Shown: positions 1-9,125, numbered from the stretch's first letter. The stretch is DNA of 64,000 nucleotides from Sphingopyxis terrae subsp. terrae NBRC 15098 (GCF_001598815.1 NZ_BCZQ01000006.1:124001-188000), one strand, 5' to 3'. Made by a program: numbers and translations. The notes: a model not told the origin generated them from the sequence alone.

Positions 1-1155
1 GTTCACTTCGCGCCGCGTGCCATCGGCCGACGTCGTGACGGTTTCGCTTTTGTCATCGCCATTGGTGGTGACAATCATGATACGGTGCGGTCCGTCCAGA
101 ACCGGCGCAGGAGGAGCCGGCGGCGCCTCCGGTGCGGCGGGCGGAGCCGGCGTGGCGGGCGGCGCGATCAATCCGGCGTCCTGGACATGCGCGGTGGCGG
201 TTCCCGCTGGGACGAGCGTCGCCGTCGCGCCGAGAACGGCCAGCGTCGCGCTGCCCACGAGAAGTTTGCCGGCAAAGCGCCGCTGTTTCGAAATATCCTG
301 CTGCATCAACATGGTCAGCCTCTCCTGCAGATTATCGTGAACCGCCATCGGGGCGGCAAGTGACAGGCGCGCACCGACCGCTGCCTTGGCGATCGCGGCG
401 GCATAATGGGCGGTGCGCACGCGGCGTTCGGCGGTGTCGGCCATCGTCAGCACGCGCGCGTCGCACGCCGCCTCCTGGTCGAAACGAAACGCCCGGATCG
501 CGCGCCACGCGAGCGGGTTGAACCATTGCGAAGCGAGCAGAAGCAGCGCGGCGCTGTTCGCCCACAAATCGCCGTGGCGATGGTGCGCAAGTTCATGATC
601 GATCGCCAGCGCGCGCTCTTCGGCGGCGTAGCGGGCGAAAAAGTCGTGGGGTACCGCCACATATCGGCTGAAAAGGCCAAAGGCGACGGGACCATCGACG
701 GCGCCGCTCATGACGAGACGGATCGAACCGATCGGTTCGAGCGCGACCGCCTGCGCCAGCACCAGCCGCCGGAAGCGCATATGGCGCACGATCGCCGTCG
801 CGATCAGCAACAGCGCGCCCGCCATCCACAGGGTGAACAGCAGCGGCAGCGCGTCGGCCAGCCCCCAGCTCGGCTGCGGCATCGCCGCCGGCGTCCCGAT
901 CGTCCGCGCCGCGTCGGCCGCCTCGATCAGCATCACATCGGCCGGGACGCTGGCCGCGGTCGGCGCTGCCACCGGATTGGCCAAGGGCAAGGGCGGCAGC
1001 ACCAGCCGCAGCGCCGGCACGAGCCACAGCGCATAGGTCAGGCGCGGACCGAACTGGCGCGCAAAGGGCTTGCGCACCAGCAGCACCGCGAGGACGAGCA
1101 GAGCGGTGGTGACGAGCGTGTCGCCCCAAATCTGCATGATGGTCGGGCCGCTCAT
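1..1155 (-). CDS. M56 family (BlaR1/MecR1-like) membrane metallopeptidase, 3' end outside window
   Basis: This is an open frame of 385 codons that runs off the left edge, so the C-terminus is missing. The N-terminus has hydrophobic segments. A zinc-protease motif HELAHH begins near residue 187, inside the run DHELAHHRHGD, and is followed about 30 residues later by FDQEAACD, as in the M56 family. By family knowledge such proteins sense a signal in the membrane and cleave a BlaI/MecI repressor. The ATG lies inside the stop of the upstream BlaI-like gene (ATGA overlap), so the two are translated together. The visible C-terminal part is rich in Ala and Pro. No beta-lactamase gene is present, so the regulated target is unknown. 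Confidence 0.85.
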   Translation of the reverse strand, partial: MSGPTIMQIWGDTLVTTALLVLAVLLVRKPFARQFGPRLTYALWLVPALRLVLPPLPLANPVAAPTAASVPADVMLIEAADAARTIGTPAAMPQPSWGLADALPLLFTLWMAGALLLIATAIVRHMRFRRLVLAQAVALEPIGSIRLVMSGAVDGPVAFGLFSRYVAVPHDFFARYAAEERALAIDHELAHHRHGDLWANSAALLLLASQWFNPLAWRAIRAFRFDQEAACDARVLTMADTAERRVRTAHYAAAIAKAAVGARLSLAAPMAVHDNLQERLTMLMQQDISKQRRFAGKLLVGSATLAVLGATATLVPAGTATAHVQDAGLIAPPATPAPPAAPEAPPAPPAPVLDGPHRIMIVTTNGDDKSETVTTSADGTRREVN

Positions 1156-1520
1156 GACTTGAGCTTCCGGAGCAGCGCCTCGATCTCGGCGATATCGGCG
1201 TCGGTCAAGGCTTCGCGGTCGGCGAGATGCGCGATCAGCGGGCTGACGCGGCCGCCGAAGAGGCGATCGACGAAACGCTGCGATTCCTCGCCCACCGCCG
1301 CGTCGCGATCGACCGCCGGACGATAGAGATAACGCCGGCCGTCGGCCTCCGCCGCAACGGCGCCCTTCTGCACGAGCCGCGCGAGCAGCGTCTTGACCGT
1401 TGCCTGCGTCCAGCCATTCGCCCGGCCGACGCGCGCGGTCAGATCGGCCGCGGTCTGCGGGGCGTCATCCCACAGTGCGGCCAGCACCTGCATTTCGGAT
1501 TCGCTTGGTCGTTCCGCCAT
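1152..1520 (-). CDS. BlaI/MecI/CopY family transcriptional repressor
   Basis: The 122-residue protein begins MAERPSESEMQVLAALWDD and has the winged-helix repressor layout of the BlaI/MecI family, including a recognition-helix region around GWTQATVKTLLARLVQKG. The family binds TACA-TGTA operators as dimers and is inactivated by cleavage by an M56 partner, which here overlaps it by four bases. The start at 1520 is chosen because GGGAGGGG precedes this ATG and because the extension upstream of it would run through the candidate operator at 1556-1571. That operator suggests autoregulation. Confidence 0.88.
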   Translation of the reverse strand: MAERPSESEMQVLAALWDDAPQTAADLTARVGRANGWTQATVKTLLARLVQKGAVAAEADGRRYLYRPAVDRDAAVGEESQRFVDRLFGGRVSPLIAHLADREALTDADIAEIEALLRKLKS

Positions 1521-1555
1521 GGTGAACCCCTCCCTTCGGCTGCGACAATCTATGC

Positions 1556-1571
1556 GACTACAAATGTAGTC
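1556..1571. promoter_or_regulatory. Candidate BlaI-type operator palindrome
   Basis: The 16-base dyad GACTACAAATGTAGTC contains TACA-N2-TGTA, the core recognised by BlaI/MecI repressors. It lies 36 bases upstream of the repressor start codon, a position suited to autorepression. Binding is inferred from the family. Confidence 0.6.
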
Positions 1572-1820
1572 AATTGACTGAACGGTCGATGAACGGAATT
1601 TTTCCGGCCGGTGTCGGAATTTTTGACAAGTCTGCCGCACGGTAAGAAATCGCTAACCAGCGCAACCCGCCGATTTGCGCGACGGCCCGAAAATGGCACG
1701 GCACTTGTATAGTAAGATATGTTCCCGAGTGTTCCGCTCAATGGAGCGGTGGGGGGCATCGGTCTGGTCCCTGATGCCCCCTGCCCCCACCGGGACATCC
1801 CCACTTGCCCCCGACGCAGA

Positions 1821-1855
1821 CGGGGGGCGGAGCGGCCTTCAGGCCCCGCCCCCCG
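1821..1855 (-). terminator. GC-rich hairpin downstream of the DUF3857 gene
   Basis: Perfect 10-bp arms CGGGGGGCGG (1821-1830) and CCGCCCCCCG (1846-1855) are separated by 15 bases, 32 bases past the stop of the minus-strand gene ending at 1887. There is no clear T tract, so the terminator role is inferred from position and stem strength. Confidence 0.45.
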
Positions 1856-1886
1856 GATGCATTTCCCGCATCAATTTTCGCTGTCG

Positions 1887-4679
1887 TTACGGCTTCAGCC
1901 CGAAGCGGGCATAATCGCGTTCGGTCGACGGCGACAGCTGGCGCGCGATCGCGAGATCGGCCGCGGCATCGGTGGCGCGGCCCAGCCGCTGGTAGACGAT
2001 CGCACGCAGGAAGCGGCTCGATGCGAGCGACGGCACCTGCAGCAGCGCCGCGTCGAGATCGCGCAGCGCATCGTCGTTGCGGCCAAGGCGCAGCCACACC
2101 AGCGCGCGGCTGTCCAGAATATGCGCCGTGCTGTCCGCCAGTTCCATCGCCGAGGTGCAGTCCTTGAGCGCGCTGTCGACCGCGACTTCGCGCGATGCCT
2201 TCACCCAGCAGCGCGCGTTGAGCAGGTCGGGCGACCCGGGCTTTGTCGCAAAGAGCGCATCGAGCTCGTCGATCGCGGCCTTGGGATCGCCGAATTCGCC
2301 GACCATCGCCGCCTTGGCGAGCCGGAGGTCGCTTTTCGATTTGCCGCCAAGCGCGATGCGATCGTCGAACATCCGCGTCGCCGCGGCGACATCGCCCTTT
2401 TCGGCGGTCAGCATTGCGACAGCCCCGATCGCGCCGAGCGACGAGGGGTCGAGCTTGCGCGCCTCTTCGGCATCGGCGAGCGCGCCCGCAATATTCCCCA
2501 ATTCCTTGCGCACCCCCGACCGGGACAGATAGGCGTCCTCCGACGGCTGCAATGCGATCTGGCGGGTCAACGTCTGCTCGGCTGCCTTATAATCGCCGAT
2601 GCCGCGCTGGAACGACGCTTCGCTGATCAGCGCCGACACATTTTCCTCATCGGCCTTGGCGGCGTTGACCGCATAAATCGACCGCACTGCGTCGAGCTGC
2701 GACGTCGATGGTGCGCCTTTCAGGTTCCAGCGCCGCCGCGCATCCTCGGGCGCGACCAGCCGCGGGGTCTGGCTGATGACGGTGGCAACGCGGTCGCGCT
2801 CGGCCGCGACATCCGTCGGCGCGATTTCGACGCCGCTGCTCGCCAGCACCTCGTCGACGACGACATAGCCGTCGGCCATCGTCACGCTGCGCTTGACATC
2901 GACGCCGGCGAGCCGCGCGTCGAGCGCGCCTTCGCCCTCGATCTTGTAGTCACGGCCGCCGTCGGGCAACCGGACGCGCAAACGATAATGCGCATAGTCG
3001 GGCGCGCCCGTCGCAACGGGAATATTCGCCCAGGAAGCGCGCGCGCGGTCGGGCGAAAATTCGATCAGATTGCCGACACGCGACAGCCAGCGCTCGCTGT
3101 GATTATCCTCGCGCTCCCACCCCGATCCGAACACGCCGCGCGCGGTGATCGTCACGCTGCCGTCCGCGGCGTCGGGCTTGGCTTCCAGCTTGTCGAACTG
3201 CGCCTGCCCGACGAAATTCTGCAGCAGGCCGTTCAGCATGTCCTCCTGCTCCTTGGGACCGAGCTGCGCGGTCGACAGGGTAAGCAGGCTCGCGAGCTGG
3301 CCGCGCACGACCATGTCGACCTTGATGACCGACGGAAGGTCGATGCTGGTGCTTTCGTCGGCATCGAGCGCCAGGTCGATCGTCGGACGCGCCGGACGGC
3401 GCAGCGCGATCTTCTCCAGCTCCGCCCCTTCGGCCCGCACCGGCAGGACATAGCCAAAGGCCGGCGTATCGCGAATATCGGCGAGCCGCGTGCCGAGCCC
3501 CGTTCCGTCGAGCCACAGCGGCTCGCCGCCGATCGTCGCCTTGACGATGACATGATTGAAAGCCAGCGCGGTGGGCAGGCGGCTCGCCACCGCATCGCCG
3601 AGCTGCGCATGCGCAAGCACCGGTTCGGCGTCGATATCCATCGCGTGCAGCATCGCGAGCAGCAGCAGCGTTTTCGCCTTGCAGTCGCCATAGCGGACGT
3701 CCCAGGTCTTCGCGGGCGTCTGCGGCACATAATTACCGCCGTCCATGCCGACCGCCAGATAGCGGACCTTGCCCTGCACGAGTTGCAAGGCTTTGGCGGC
3801 GCGTTCGAGCGGGTCGGTCGCAGCGGCCTTGATCGCCGCCACTTCGGCGGCGAGCGGACTATCGTCCGCGATGGTGCCGGCGGTCGCGTACAGCGGCGCC
3901 ATCACCTTCGACACGTCGGACCAGCCCGAAAAGGTCGATGCCTCGATCAGCGGCGGGCTGCGAAAGCGCATCGGCGCGTCCGACGGCATTTCCGCCTGTT
4001 TCGCGATCGGCAGGGTGACGGGCAGCTCGTAATAGGCGCCCTTGCGCACCGGCTTCAGCGTGACGCCATTGGCGAAGGATTTCCATTGCAGCTTGTCGTC
4101 GGCGCGCCAGGACAGACGGTAGCTGCCCGATCCGATGCGCGCGGGTTCGGCGATCAGCGGCACAGCCAGCTGTGCGCGGCCGCCCAGCGCGTCATCCTTG
4201 TTGGTGATCGACATGCGCAGCCGCAACATGTCGCCCACGCGCAGTCCCTCGACGGGCAGATTGGCCGACAGGATGCCGGTCAGTTCGCGCTGTTCGAGCG
4301 CTTCTTCGCGGCGCAATACGGTAAACTTCTGGCCGCCCGCCAGTGCGTCGATCACCTGCCCGTCGCGGATGATCGACAGTTCGTGGACGATCAGATCGCC
4401 CTTGTCGGGCGCCCAGCCGACCGTCACATTGCTGTTCTGCGCCAGTTCTTCGGGTGTGTTGAGCTTGATGACGGTGTCGGTGTAGTTCCAGACCGTCGCG
4501 CCATCGACACGCTGTTCGATATCGAGCACCTGCAACCCGCCGCCCGGTGCAGCGTCGGGCAGGGTGGCGACCTGTGCCCAGTCGGGGGCGGGCTGATAGA
4601 GCGGTTGCTCGCCCGCCAACGCCGACCCGGCCGGGCCAATCAGCAATACCACACCGGCAACACGTCCCCATCCGGCCAT
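1887..4679 (-). CDS. DUF3857 and transglutaminase-like domain protein with C-terminal TPRs
   Basis: The 930-residue exported protein starts with a signal peptide (MAGWGRVAGVVLLIGPAGSALA). It has an N-terminal DUF3857 beta domain (about 60-250), then a transglutaminase-like core with a visible triad: Cys333 in YGDCKAKT, His376 in FNHVIVK and Asp391 in LWLDGTG. A Leu/Ala-rich region of tetratricopeptide type occupies about residues 690-930. Such proteins are periplasmic or surface peptidases or transglutaminases whose substrates are mostly unknown. The start at 4679 is preferred over an ATG further upstream because GGGGGAAAAGG precedes it and it begins the signal peptide. The gene is monocistronic as far as seen, with a strong hairpin after it. 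Confidence 0.85.
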   Translation of the reverse strand: MAGWGRVAGVVLLIGPAGSALAGEQPLYQPAPDWAQVATLPDAAPGGGLQVLDIEQRVDGATVWNYTDTVIKLNTPEELAQNSNVTVGWAPDKGDLIVHELSIIRDGQVIDALAGGQKFTVLRREEALEQRELTGILSANLPVEGLRVGDMLRLRMSITNKDDALGGRAQLAVPLIAEPARIGSGSYRLSWRADDKLQWKSFANGVTLKPVRKGAYYELPVTLPIAKQAEMPSDAPMRFRSPPLIEASTFSGWSDVSKVMAPLYATAGTIADDSPLAAEVAAIKAAATDPLERAAKALQLVQGKVRYLAVGMDGGNYVPQTPAKTWDVRYGDCKAKTLLLLAMLHAMDIDAEPVLAHAQLGDAVASRLPTALAFNHVIVKATIGGEPLWLDGTGLGTRLADIRDTPAFGYVLPVRAEGAELEKIALRRPARPTIDLALDADESTSIDLPSVIKVDMVVRGQLASLLTLSTAQLGPKEQEDMLNGLLQNFVGQAQFDKLEAKPDAADGSVTITARGVFGSGWEREDNHSERWLSRVGNLIEFSPDRARASWANIPVATGAPDYAHYRLRVRLPDGGRDYKIEGEGALDARLAGVDVKRSVTMADGYVVVDEVLASSGVEIAPTDVAAERDRVATVISQTPRLVAPEDARRRWNLKGAPSTSQLDAVRSIYAVNAAKADEENVSALISEASFQRGIGDYKAAEQTLTRQIALQPSEDAYLSRSGVRKELGNIAGALADAEEARKLDPSSLGAIGAVAMLTAEKGDVAAATRMFDDRIALGGKSKSDLRLAKAAMVGEFGDPKAAIDELDALFATKPGSPDLLNARCWVKASREVAVDSALKDCTSAMELADSTAHILDSRALVWLRLGRNDDALRDLDAALLQVPSLASSRFLRAIVYQRLGRATDAAADLAIARQLSPSTERDYARFGLKP

Positions 4680-4778
4680 CGGCCTTTTCCCCCAATCAAA
4701 TGCCCCAAAACAAATTCCAGCCTGCATGGGCTGACGGCGCGATGCAACCGCCATTCCATGCCAGCATGGATCTATTGG

Positions 4779-6173
4779 TCAGCCGGCGACGGCACGGCTC
4801 CGCGCATAAAGGAAATAGACCGCCAGACCGCCGATATTCCAGACGAGGAACCACAGCTGCGTCTTCGCGGGCAGGCTGAAGAAAAGATAGATGCACCCCA
4901 GCACTGCGATGCCGCCGACCACCCACGGCATTGGCGCGCGGAAGGTCCGCGGTGCGTCGGGCGCGCGGCGGCGCATGATGAGCATGCACACCGACACTGC
5001 GGTAAAGGCCGCGAGCGTTCCCGCATTGGCCAGCGCCGCCAGCTCGCCGAGCGGGATGAAACCCGCCAGCACCGCGACGACTGCGGCGGTGAAGATCGTG
5101 ATCCGCACCGGCGTCCCGCGCGCCGACAGCTTCGCCAGGCTGGCGGGCAACAGGCCGTCGCGCGCCATGGTGAAGAAGATGCGGCTTTGACCGTAGAAGA
5201 AGGCCAGGATCACCGTCGGCAACGCAATGACCGCAGAAATCGCCAGATAATGGGCGGCGAGCGGCTGGCCGAGTTCGCGCAGGATCAAGGCCAGCGGTTC
5301 GGGGCTGTTCGCAAAGCGGCTGTAGGAAATGGCCCCGACCGCCGCGACCGCGACGGCAATGTAGATCAGGACGCAGGCGATCATCGACCCGACGATCCCG
5401 ATCTTGAGGTCGCGGTCGGGATTCTTCGCCTCCTCGGCGGCCGTCGCGATTGCGTCGAAGCCGTAGAAGGCAAAAAAGATGATCGCCGCCGCCGCCATTA
5501 CACCGCGCTCGACGCCGTCAGGCCCCATATGCTTGGCAAAGCCGAACGGGCTGAAGGGTTCGAGATTGGCGGCGTCGAAGGCGGGCAGCGCGACCGCCAC
5601 GAACACCGCAAGCGCGACGATCTTGACCAGCACGAGAATGGCGTTGACCGTCGCACTCTCGCGCATACTATAAAGCAGCATTCCCGCGACCACCGCGATG
5701 ATCGCGATCGCCGGGAGGTTGACGATCCCGCCGAGTTCGGGGCCCTGCATCAATTCCTGCGGCACCCGCGCCCATTCGTGGAGCAGCGGCGCGGCATAGC
5801 CCGACCAGCCGACCGCGACCGCGCTGACGACCAGCGAATATTCGAGGATCAGGCTCCATCCGACGATCCACGCGATCAGTTCGCCGATCACCACATAGCT
5901 GTAGGTATAGGCGCTGCCCGACGCGGGGATCATCGTCGCCATTTCGGCATAGGCGAGCGCGGCGCAGGCGCAGATCAGTCCGGCAATGACGAACGAAAGG
6001 ATGACCGCGGGGCCCGCCTTGTCGGCGCCGACGCCGATCAGCGTCAAGATACCGGTGCCGACGATCGCGCCGACGCCGAGCGCGACGAGATGCGGCCATC
6101 CGAGCGTGCGCGCGAGCTTGTGCTCATGCGCGTCGGGAACGATCGCCTTGCGGCGAAATAGGCTGTCGGACAT
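4779..6173 (-). CDS. APC superfamily amino acid permease
   Basis: The 464-residue integral membrane protein has about 12 hydrophobic segments. The first contains the APC-type substrate loop VGAIVGTGIL, and later come ASGSAYTYSYVVIGE and FYGFDAIATAAEEAKNPDRD, which are typical of the cationic amino acid transporter branch. It probably imports an amino acid by proton symport, but the substrate cannot be read from the sequence. A GTG lies three codons upstream; the ATG at 6173 is preferred because AGGGGAG sits at suitable spacing. It is transcribed in the same direction as the DUF3857 gene, with a 99-base gap. Confidence 0.88.
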   Translation of the reverse strand: MSDSLFRRKAIVPDAHEHKLARTLGWPHLVALGVGAIVGTGILTLIGVGADKAGPAVILSFVIAGLICACAALAYAEMATMIPASGSAYTYSYVVIGELIAWIVGWSLILEYSLVVSAVAVGWSGYAAPLLHEWARVPQELMQGPELGGIVNLPAIAIIAVVAGMLLYSMRESATVNAILVLVKIVALAVFVAVALPAFDAANLEPFSPFGFAKHMGPDGVERGVMAAAAIIFFAFYGFDAIATAAEEAKNPDRDLKIGIVGSMIACVLIYIAVAVAAVGAISYSRFANSPEPLALILRELGQPLAAHYLAISAVIALPTVILAFFYGQSRIFFTMARDGLLPASLAKLSARGTPVRITIFTAAVVAVLAGFIPLGELAALANAGTLAAFTAVSVCMLIMRRRAPDAPRTFRAPMPWVVGGIAVLGCIYLFFSLPAKTQLWFLVWNIGGLAVYFLYARSRAVAG

Positions 6174-6258
6174 GCGGCACACTCCCCTGTCTCACGATTT
6201 GGCGTGTTACTTTATTGCCGACTTTTGGAACGCTCGGCCGGGGAAGGCAAGCGCCGCC

Positions 6259-6900
6259 TTATGGCGCCTGGCGCGCCATCCACATCGCGCGCGCCCCCAG
6301 CCCCGCGGCAAGCGCGATCGCGAGCACGTAAGCCAGCGGTGCCGACCACAGAACGGTGCGCGCACCCAGGACGGCACCGCCCGCCAGCCCCGCCCATAGC
6401 CCCAGATGATGACGCCACCGCCGGTCGCCCTCGCCACGAAGCGCGTTGGCGATCTTCTGCCCCATCTGGACGAGCGTGCCCGTCATATAGGTGACGCCGA
6501 CCACAGTGCCGTCGCTGCCCTCGATCGCCGCATTGACGACGCCCATCGCAAAAGCGAGGCCGAGAATGGCGACCCAGCCGGCATCGGCCACGCGCAGCAG
6601 CGCCGCGACGACCAGCAGCAGCGTCACGCACATCAGCACCGCCGGCGTGCGCCGCCGCCCTGCGCGCGCGCCGATCAACGATCCGGCGACGACGCCGGTG
6701 ACGAAAATCGCAATGATGCTGCCCGCAAGCAGGGCGGCGCGATGGCCCTCCGCCACCCCGACCGCGAGGCGGGTCGAATTGCCCGTCATGAACGACACGA
6801 AAAAGCCCGCCGATTCGACGAAGCCGATCGCATCGACGAAGCCCGCCAAAACAGCGATCCCGACAGCGAGCGTGCGATAAGCCTGATCGAAGCGGATCAT
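6259..6900 (-). CDS. DUF1275 (YoaK-like) membrane protein
   Basis: The 213-residue protein has six hydrophobic segments. It carries the DUF1275 signature region VDAIGFVESAGFFVSFMTGN near residues 22-41 and a second, related motif GVTYMTGTLVQMGQ near 136-149. The family is of unknown function and is proposed to be transport-related. The stop of the pterin dehydratase lies only seven bases beyond the start side of this gene, so both probably share a transcript read from 7195 downward. Confidence 0.85.
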   Translation of the reverse strand: MIRFDQAYRTLAVGIAVLAGFVDAIGFVESAGFFVSFMTGNSTRLAVGVAEGHRAALLAGSIIAIFVTGVVAGSLIGARAGRRRTPAVLMCVTLLLVVAALLRVADAGWVAILGLAFAMGVVNAAIEGSDGTVVGVTYMTGTLVQMGQKIANALRGEGDRRWRHHLGLWAGLAGGAVLGARTVLWSAPLAYVLAIALAAGLGARAMWMARQAP

Positions 6901-6907
6901 CGGCGGA

Positions 6908-7195
6908 TCAGAGCAAGGCTTCGATCGCTTCCGCCAAGCGCGCGTCGCGATCGGACAGCCCGTCGGCGTCGTGCGTGGTCAGCAGGATGTCGACGCGATT
7001 ATAGACGTTCGACCATTCGGGATGGTGATCCATCTTTTCGGCGATGATCGCGACGCTCGCCATGAAGCCGAAGGCCTGCGCGAAATCGTCGAACCGGAAC
7101 CGGCGCGTGATCGCGTCGCGCTGCGGCTCGTGCGTCCATTCGGGAAAGCGCGCGAGCAGCGCCGCACGCGCCGCATCGTCGAGTTTCTGGACCAT
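6908..7195 (-). CDS. phhB: 4a-hydroxytetrahydrobiopterin dehydratase (pterin-4a-carbinolamine dehydratase)
   Basis: The 95-residue protein matches the PCD/DCoH family along its whole length, with the diagnostic active-site run [17 protein letters not shown] (64-70 and around) and a closing [12 protein letters not shown]. The enzyme dehydrates the carbinolamine form of tetrahydrobiopterin after aromatic amino acid hydroxylation and acts in the cytoplasm. The start at 7195 is chosen by length and by GGGAGAAAG upstream. A longer in-frame extension exists but lies antisense to the zincin gene. No phenylalanine hydroxylase gene is seen in the window. Confidence 0.9.
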   Translation of the reverse strand: MVQKLDDAARAALLARFPEWTHEPQRDAITRRFRFDDFAQAFGFMASVAIIAEKMDHHPEWSNVYNRVDILLTTHDADGLSDRDARLAEAIEALL

Positions 7196-7246
7196 CCGCT
7201 TTCTCCCGCTGGTAAAGACCGTGTCCCCGCCATAAGGAAGGGCGCG

Positions 7247-7675
7247 ATGAGCGACAAGGCCGCCCTTTCCCGATTGCCCGACGGCTGGACCGGCGGCGCC
7301 CCCGATGCCGATGCCTTTCACGCAATGGCCGACGCGGCGCTGGCCGCGCTGCCCGATATTTTCAAGCCGCACATCCGCGGCGTGGTCGTCGCGATCGAGG
7401 AATTTGCCGACGACGAAACGCTCGCTTCGCTCGGTATCGAGCATCCCTATGATCTGACCGGCCTCTACGAAGGCCGGCCGCTGACCGAACGCAGCATCGA
7501 CATGAGCGGCGGCATGCCCGACCGGGTGACGCTCTATCGCATCCCGATTCTGATCGAATGGATCGAAGGCAGCGAACGGCTCGACTGGCTGGTGCGCCAC
7601 GTCCTGATCCACGAAATCGGACATCATTTCGGCTTTTCGGACGACGATATGCACGCGCTGGAAGACATGGCGTGA
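7247..7675 (+). CDS. Metallopeptidase family protein (minimal zincin, DUF-type HExxH)
   Basis: The 142-residue cytoplasmic protein has a zinc-binding HEIGHHFGF motif at residues 122-130 near its C-terminus. This fits the small zincin family often found next to ccmAB in alphaproteobacteria. The start follows AAGGAAGGGCGCG. Its stop overlaps the GTG start of ccmA (GTGA), so it is the first gene of a three-gene unit. Substrates of this family are unknown to me. Confidence 0.85.
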   Translation: MSDKAALSRLPDGWTGGAPDADAFHAMADAALAALPDIFKPHIRGVVVAIEEFADDETLASLGIEHPYDLTGLYEGRPLTERSIDMSGGMPDRVTLYRIPILIEWIEGSERLDWLVRHVLIHEIGHHFGFSDDDMHALEDMA

Positions 7676-8256
7676 CGCTGTTGCTCCAGCTAGACCGCAT
7701 TGCCTGCATCCGTGGCGACCGGCTGCTGTTCGAAGGCCTGTCGCTGGCGCTTGCGCGCGGCGAGGCGCTGTGGCTGCGTGGTCCCAACGGTGCCGGCAAA
7801 TCGAGCCTGATCCGCGTTGCCGCGGGCCTGCTCCGCGCCGCGGCGGGCACGGTGACGCGGCACGAACGCTGCGCGCTGATCGACGAAGCCGCGGCGCTCG
7901 ATGCCGAACTGCCGCTGCGCCGGGCGCTCGACGTCTGGGCGCGCATCGACGGCATCGACGGCCCGATGACGCAGCGCGCGATGGAGGCGATGGCGCTCGG
8001 CGCTCTTGCCGAAGTACCGGTTGCTATGCTGTCGACGGGCCAGCGCAAACGCGCCGCGATGGCACGCGTCATCGGCAGCGCGGCGCCGATCTGGATGCTC
8101 GACGAACCCGCCAATGGCATGGACGACGCCGCCCGGACGCGGCTCGTCGCAGCGATCGCGGCGCACCGCGCGAACGGCGGCGCGGTACTGCTCGCCTCGC
8201 ACTTCGCGCTCGACATCCCAGATCTTGCCGAGCTGGACATGGGCGCGCGCGCATGA
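7672..8256 (+). CDS. ccmA: Haem exporter ATP-binding subunit CcmA
   Basis: The 194-residue ABC ATPase has Walker A GPNGAGKS (37-44), signature LSTGQRKR (120-127) and Walker B WMLDEP (141-146). The short length and the RKR-type signature fit CcmA of the system I cytochrome c maturation pathway, in which CcmAB powers release of holo-CcmE. The start is a GTG overlapping the stop of the zincin gene; an earlier ATG would lie deep inside that gene. Its stop overlaps the ATG of ccmB. Confidence 0.9.
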   Translation: MTLLLQLDRIACIRGDRLLFEGLSLALARGEALWLRGPNGAGKSSLIRVAAGLLRAAAGTVTRHERCALIDEAAALDAELPLRRALDVWARIDGIDGPMTQRAMEAMALGALAEVPVAMLSTGQRKRAAMARVIGSAAPIWMLDEPANGMDDAARTRLVAAIAAHRANGGAVLLASHFALDIPDLAELDMGARA

Positions 8257-8900
8257 CCGCCCTGCTCGCGCTTTTCTGGCGCGACCTGCGCCGCGCCTGG
8301 GGCAGCGGCGCGCTGTGGCTGCCCGTCGTCTTTTTCCTGCTGGTCGCGACCGCCTTTCCCTTCGCGGTGGGCCCCGACGCGCCGCTGCTCGCGCGCACGG
8401 GGGGCGGCATGCTGTGGGTCGCGGCGCTGCTCGCGGCGCTGCTGCCGATCGACCGGCTGATCCGCCCCGACAAGGATGCGGGCGTGCTCGATCAGCTTGC
8501 GGTGCGCGGCATCGCCGACGAGGTCGTCGCGGCGGTCAAGATCGCCGCCCATGCGATCGGCTTCGGGCTGCCGTTGCTGATTGCACTGCTGCCAGCCGCC
8601 GCGCTGCTTGCACAGGATGCGGCGCGCGTCGCGACGATTGCCCTCGGCCTCGCCATCGCCATCCCCGCCCTCGCCTCGCTCGCCGTGCTCAGCGCCGCGC
8701 TCACGGCGAACCTCAAGGGCGGCAATGCAATCGGCGGCCTGCTCGTCCTGCCGCTCGCGGTGCCGCTGCTGATCTTCGGCGCCGGAATGCTCGATCCGTC
8801 GGGGCGCGGCGCCATGAAACTGCTCGCCGCTGCCAGCCTGCTGCTGACGGTGATCGGCCCCTTTGCGGCGGGGGCGGCGTTACGAGGCTTGCGGGAATAG
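8253..8900 (+). CDS. ccmB: Haem exporter permease subunit CcmB
   Basis: The 215-residue membrane protein has about six hydrophobic segments and follows ccmA with an ATGA overlap. The segment LIRPDKDAGVLDQL near residues 69-82 resembles the family pattern after the second helix. It is the membrane partner of CcmA in cytochrome c maturation. ccmC, ccmD and ccmE, which often follow, are absent: the gene is followed by palindromic repeats and then by ribosomal genes on the other strand. Confidence 0.88.
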   Translation: MTALLALFWRDLRRAWGSGALWLPVVFFLLVATAFPFAVGPDAPLLARTGGGMLWVAALLAALLPIDRLIRPDKDAGVLDQLAVRGIADEVVAAVKIAAHAIGFGLPLLIALLPAAALLAQDAARVATIALGLAIAIPALASLAVLSAALTANLKGGNAIGGLLVLPLAVPLLIFGAGMLDPSGRGAMKLLAAASLLLTVIGPFAAGAALRGLRE

Positions 8901-8936
8901 CGGGTTTCGAGCGGAAAGGGGCATCTGATCCTCATC

Positions 8937-9010
8937 GTCATCCCGGACTTGATCCGGGATCCATTCACGCAGCGTCAGAATAATGGATCCCGGATCAAGC
9001 CCGGGATGAC
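8937..9010. repeat. 74-bp paired palindrome, copy 1 (REP-like)
   Basis: Two 29-base arms, 8937-8965 (starting GTCATCCCGGACTTGATCCG) and 8982-9010, form an inverted repeat with one mismatch around the spacer CACGCAGCGTCAGAAT. Almost the same 74 bases recur at 36743-36816. It lies between ccmB and the rplA terminator. Confidence 0.9.
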
Positions 9011-9038
9011 GAACGAATAGAGCTCCACGTCGTCTTTG

Positions 9039-9125
9039 TGTTCCCCGGCCAAGGCCGGGGTCCAGAGTGTCGAGCGCTGATGTTGATACTGTAAAGCCCT
9101 GGCCCCCGGCTTTCGCCGGGGAACA
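9039..9125. repeat. Second paired palindrome family (CCCCGGC type)
   Basis: A segment starting TGTTCCCCGGCCAAGGCCGG (9039-9067) is followed by an imperfect inverted copy ending CGCCGGGGAACA (9098-9125). Each half is itself a hairpin. The layout resembles the 29-bp repeats around the GIY-YIG gene at 48.8 kb (CCCCG stem, then CCAG/CCAGG). Together with the preceding repeat it fills most of the 334 bases between ccmB and rplA. Confidence 0.75.

Larger units (their letters stand above)
1521..1886. other. Intergenic region with operator and hairpins, no gene seen
   Basis: This stretch holds the leader and promoter area of the blaI-like gene (about 1521-1660), a hairpin at 1752-1781 with arms GGGGGCATC and GATGCCCCC, and a stronger hairpin at 1821-1855. 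I see no credible reading frame on either strand. Confidence 0.7.

Noticed and set aside
1719-6161. A 1480-codon open frame on the plus strand
   Set aside because: It is wholly antisense to the DUF3857 and APC genes, is rich in Arg/His/Gln/Asp as expected for the mirror frame of GC-rich genes, and shows no domain.
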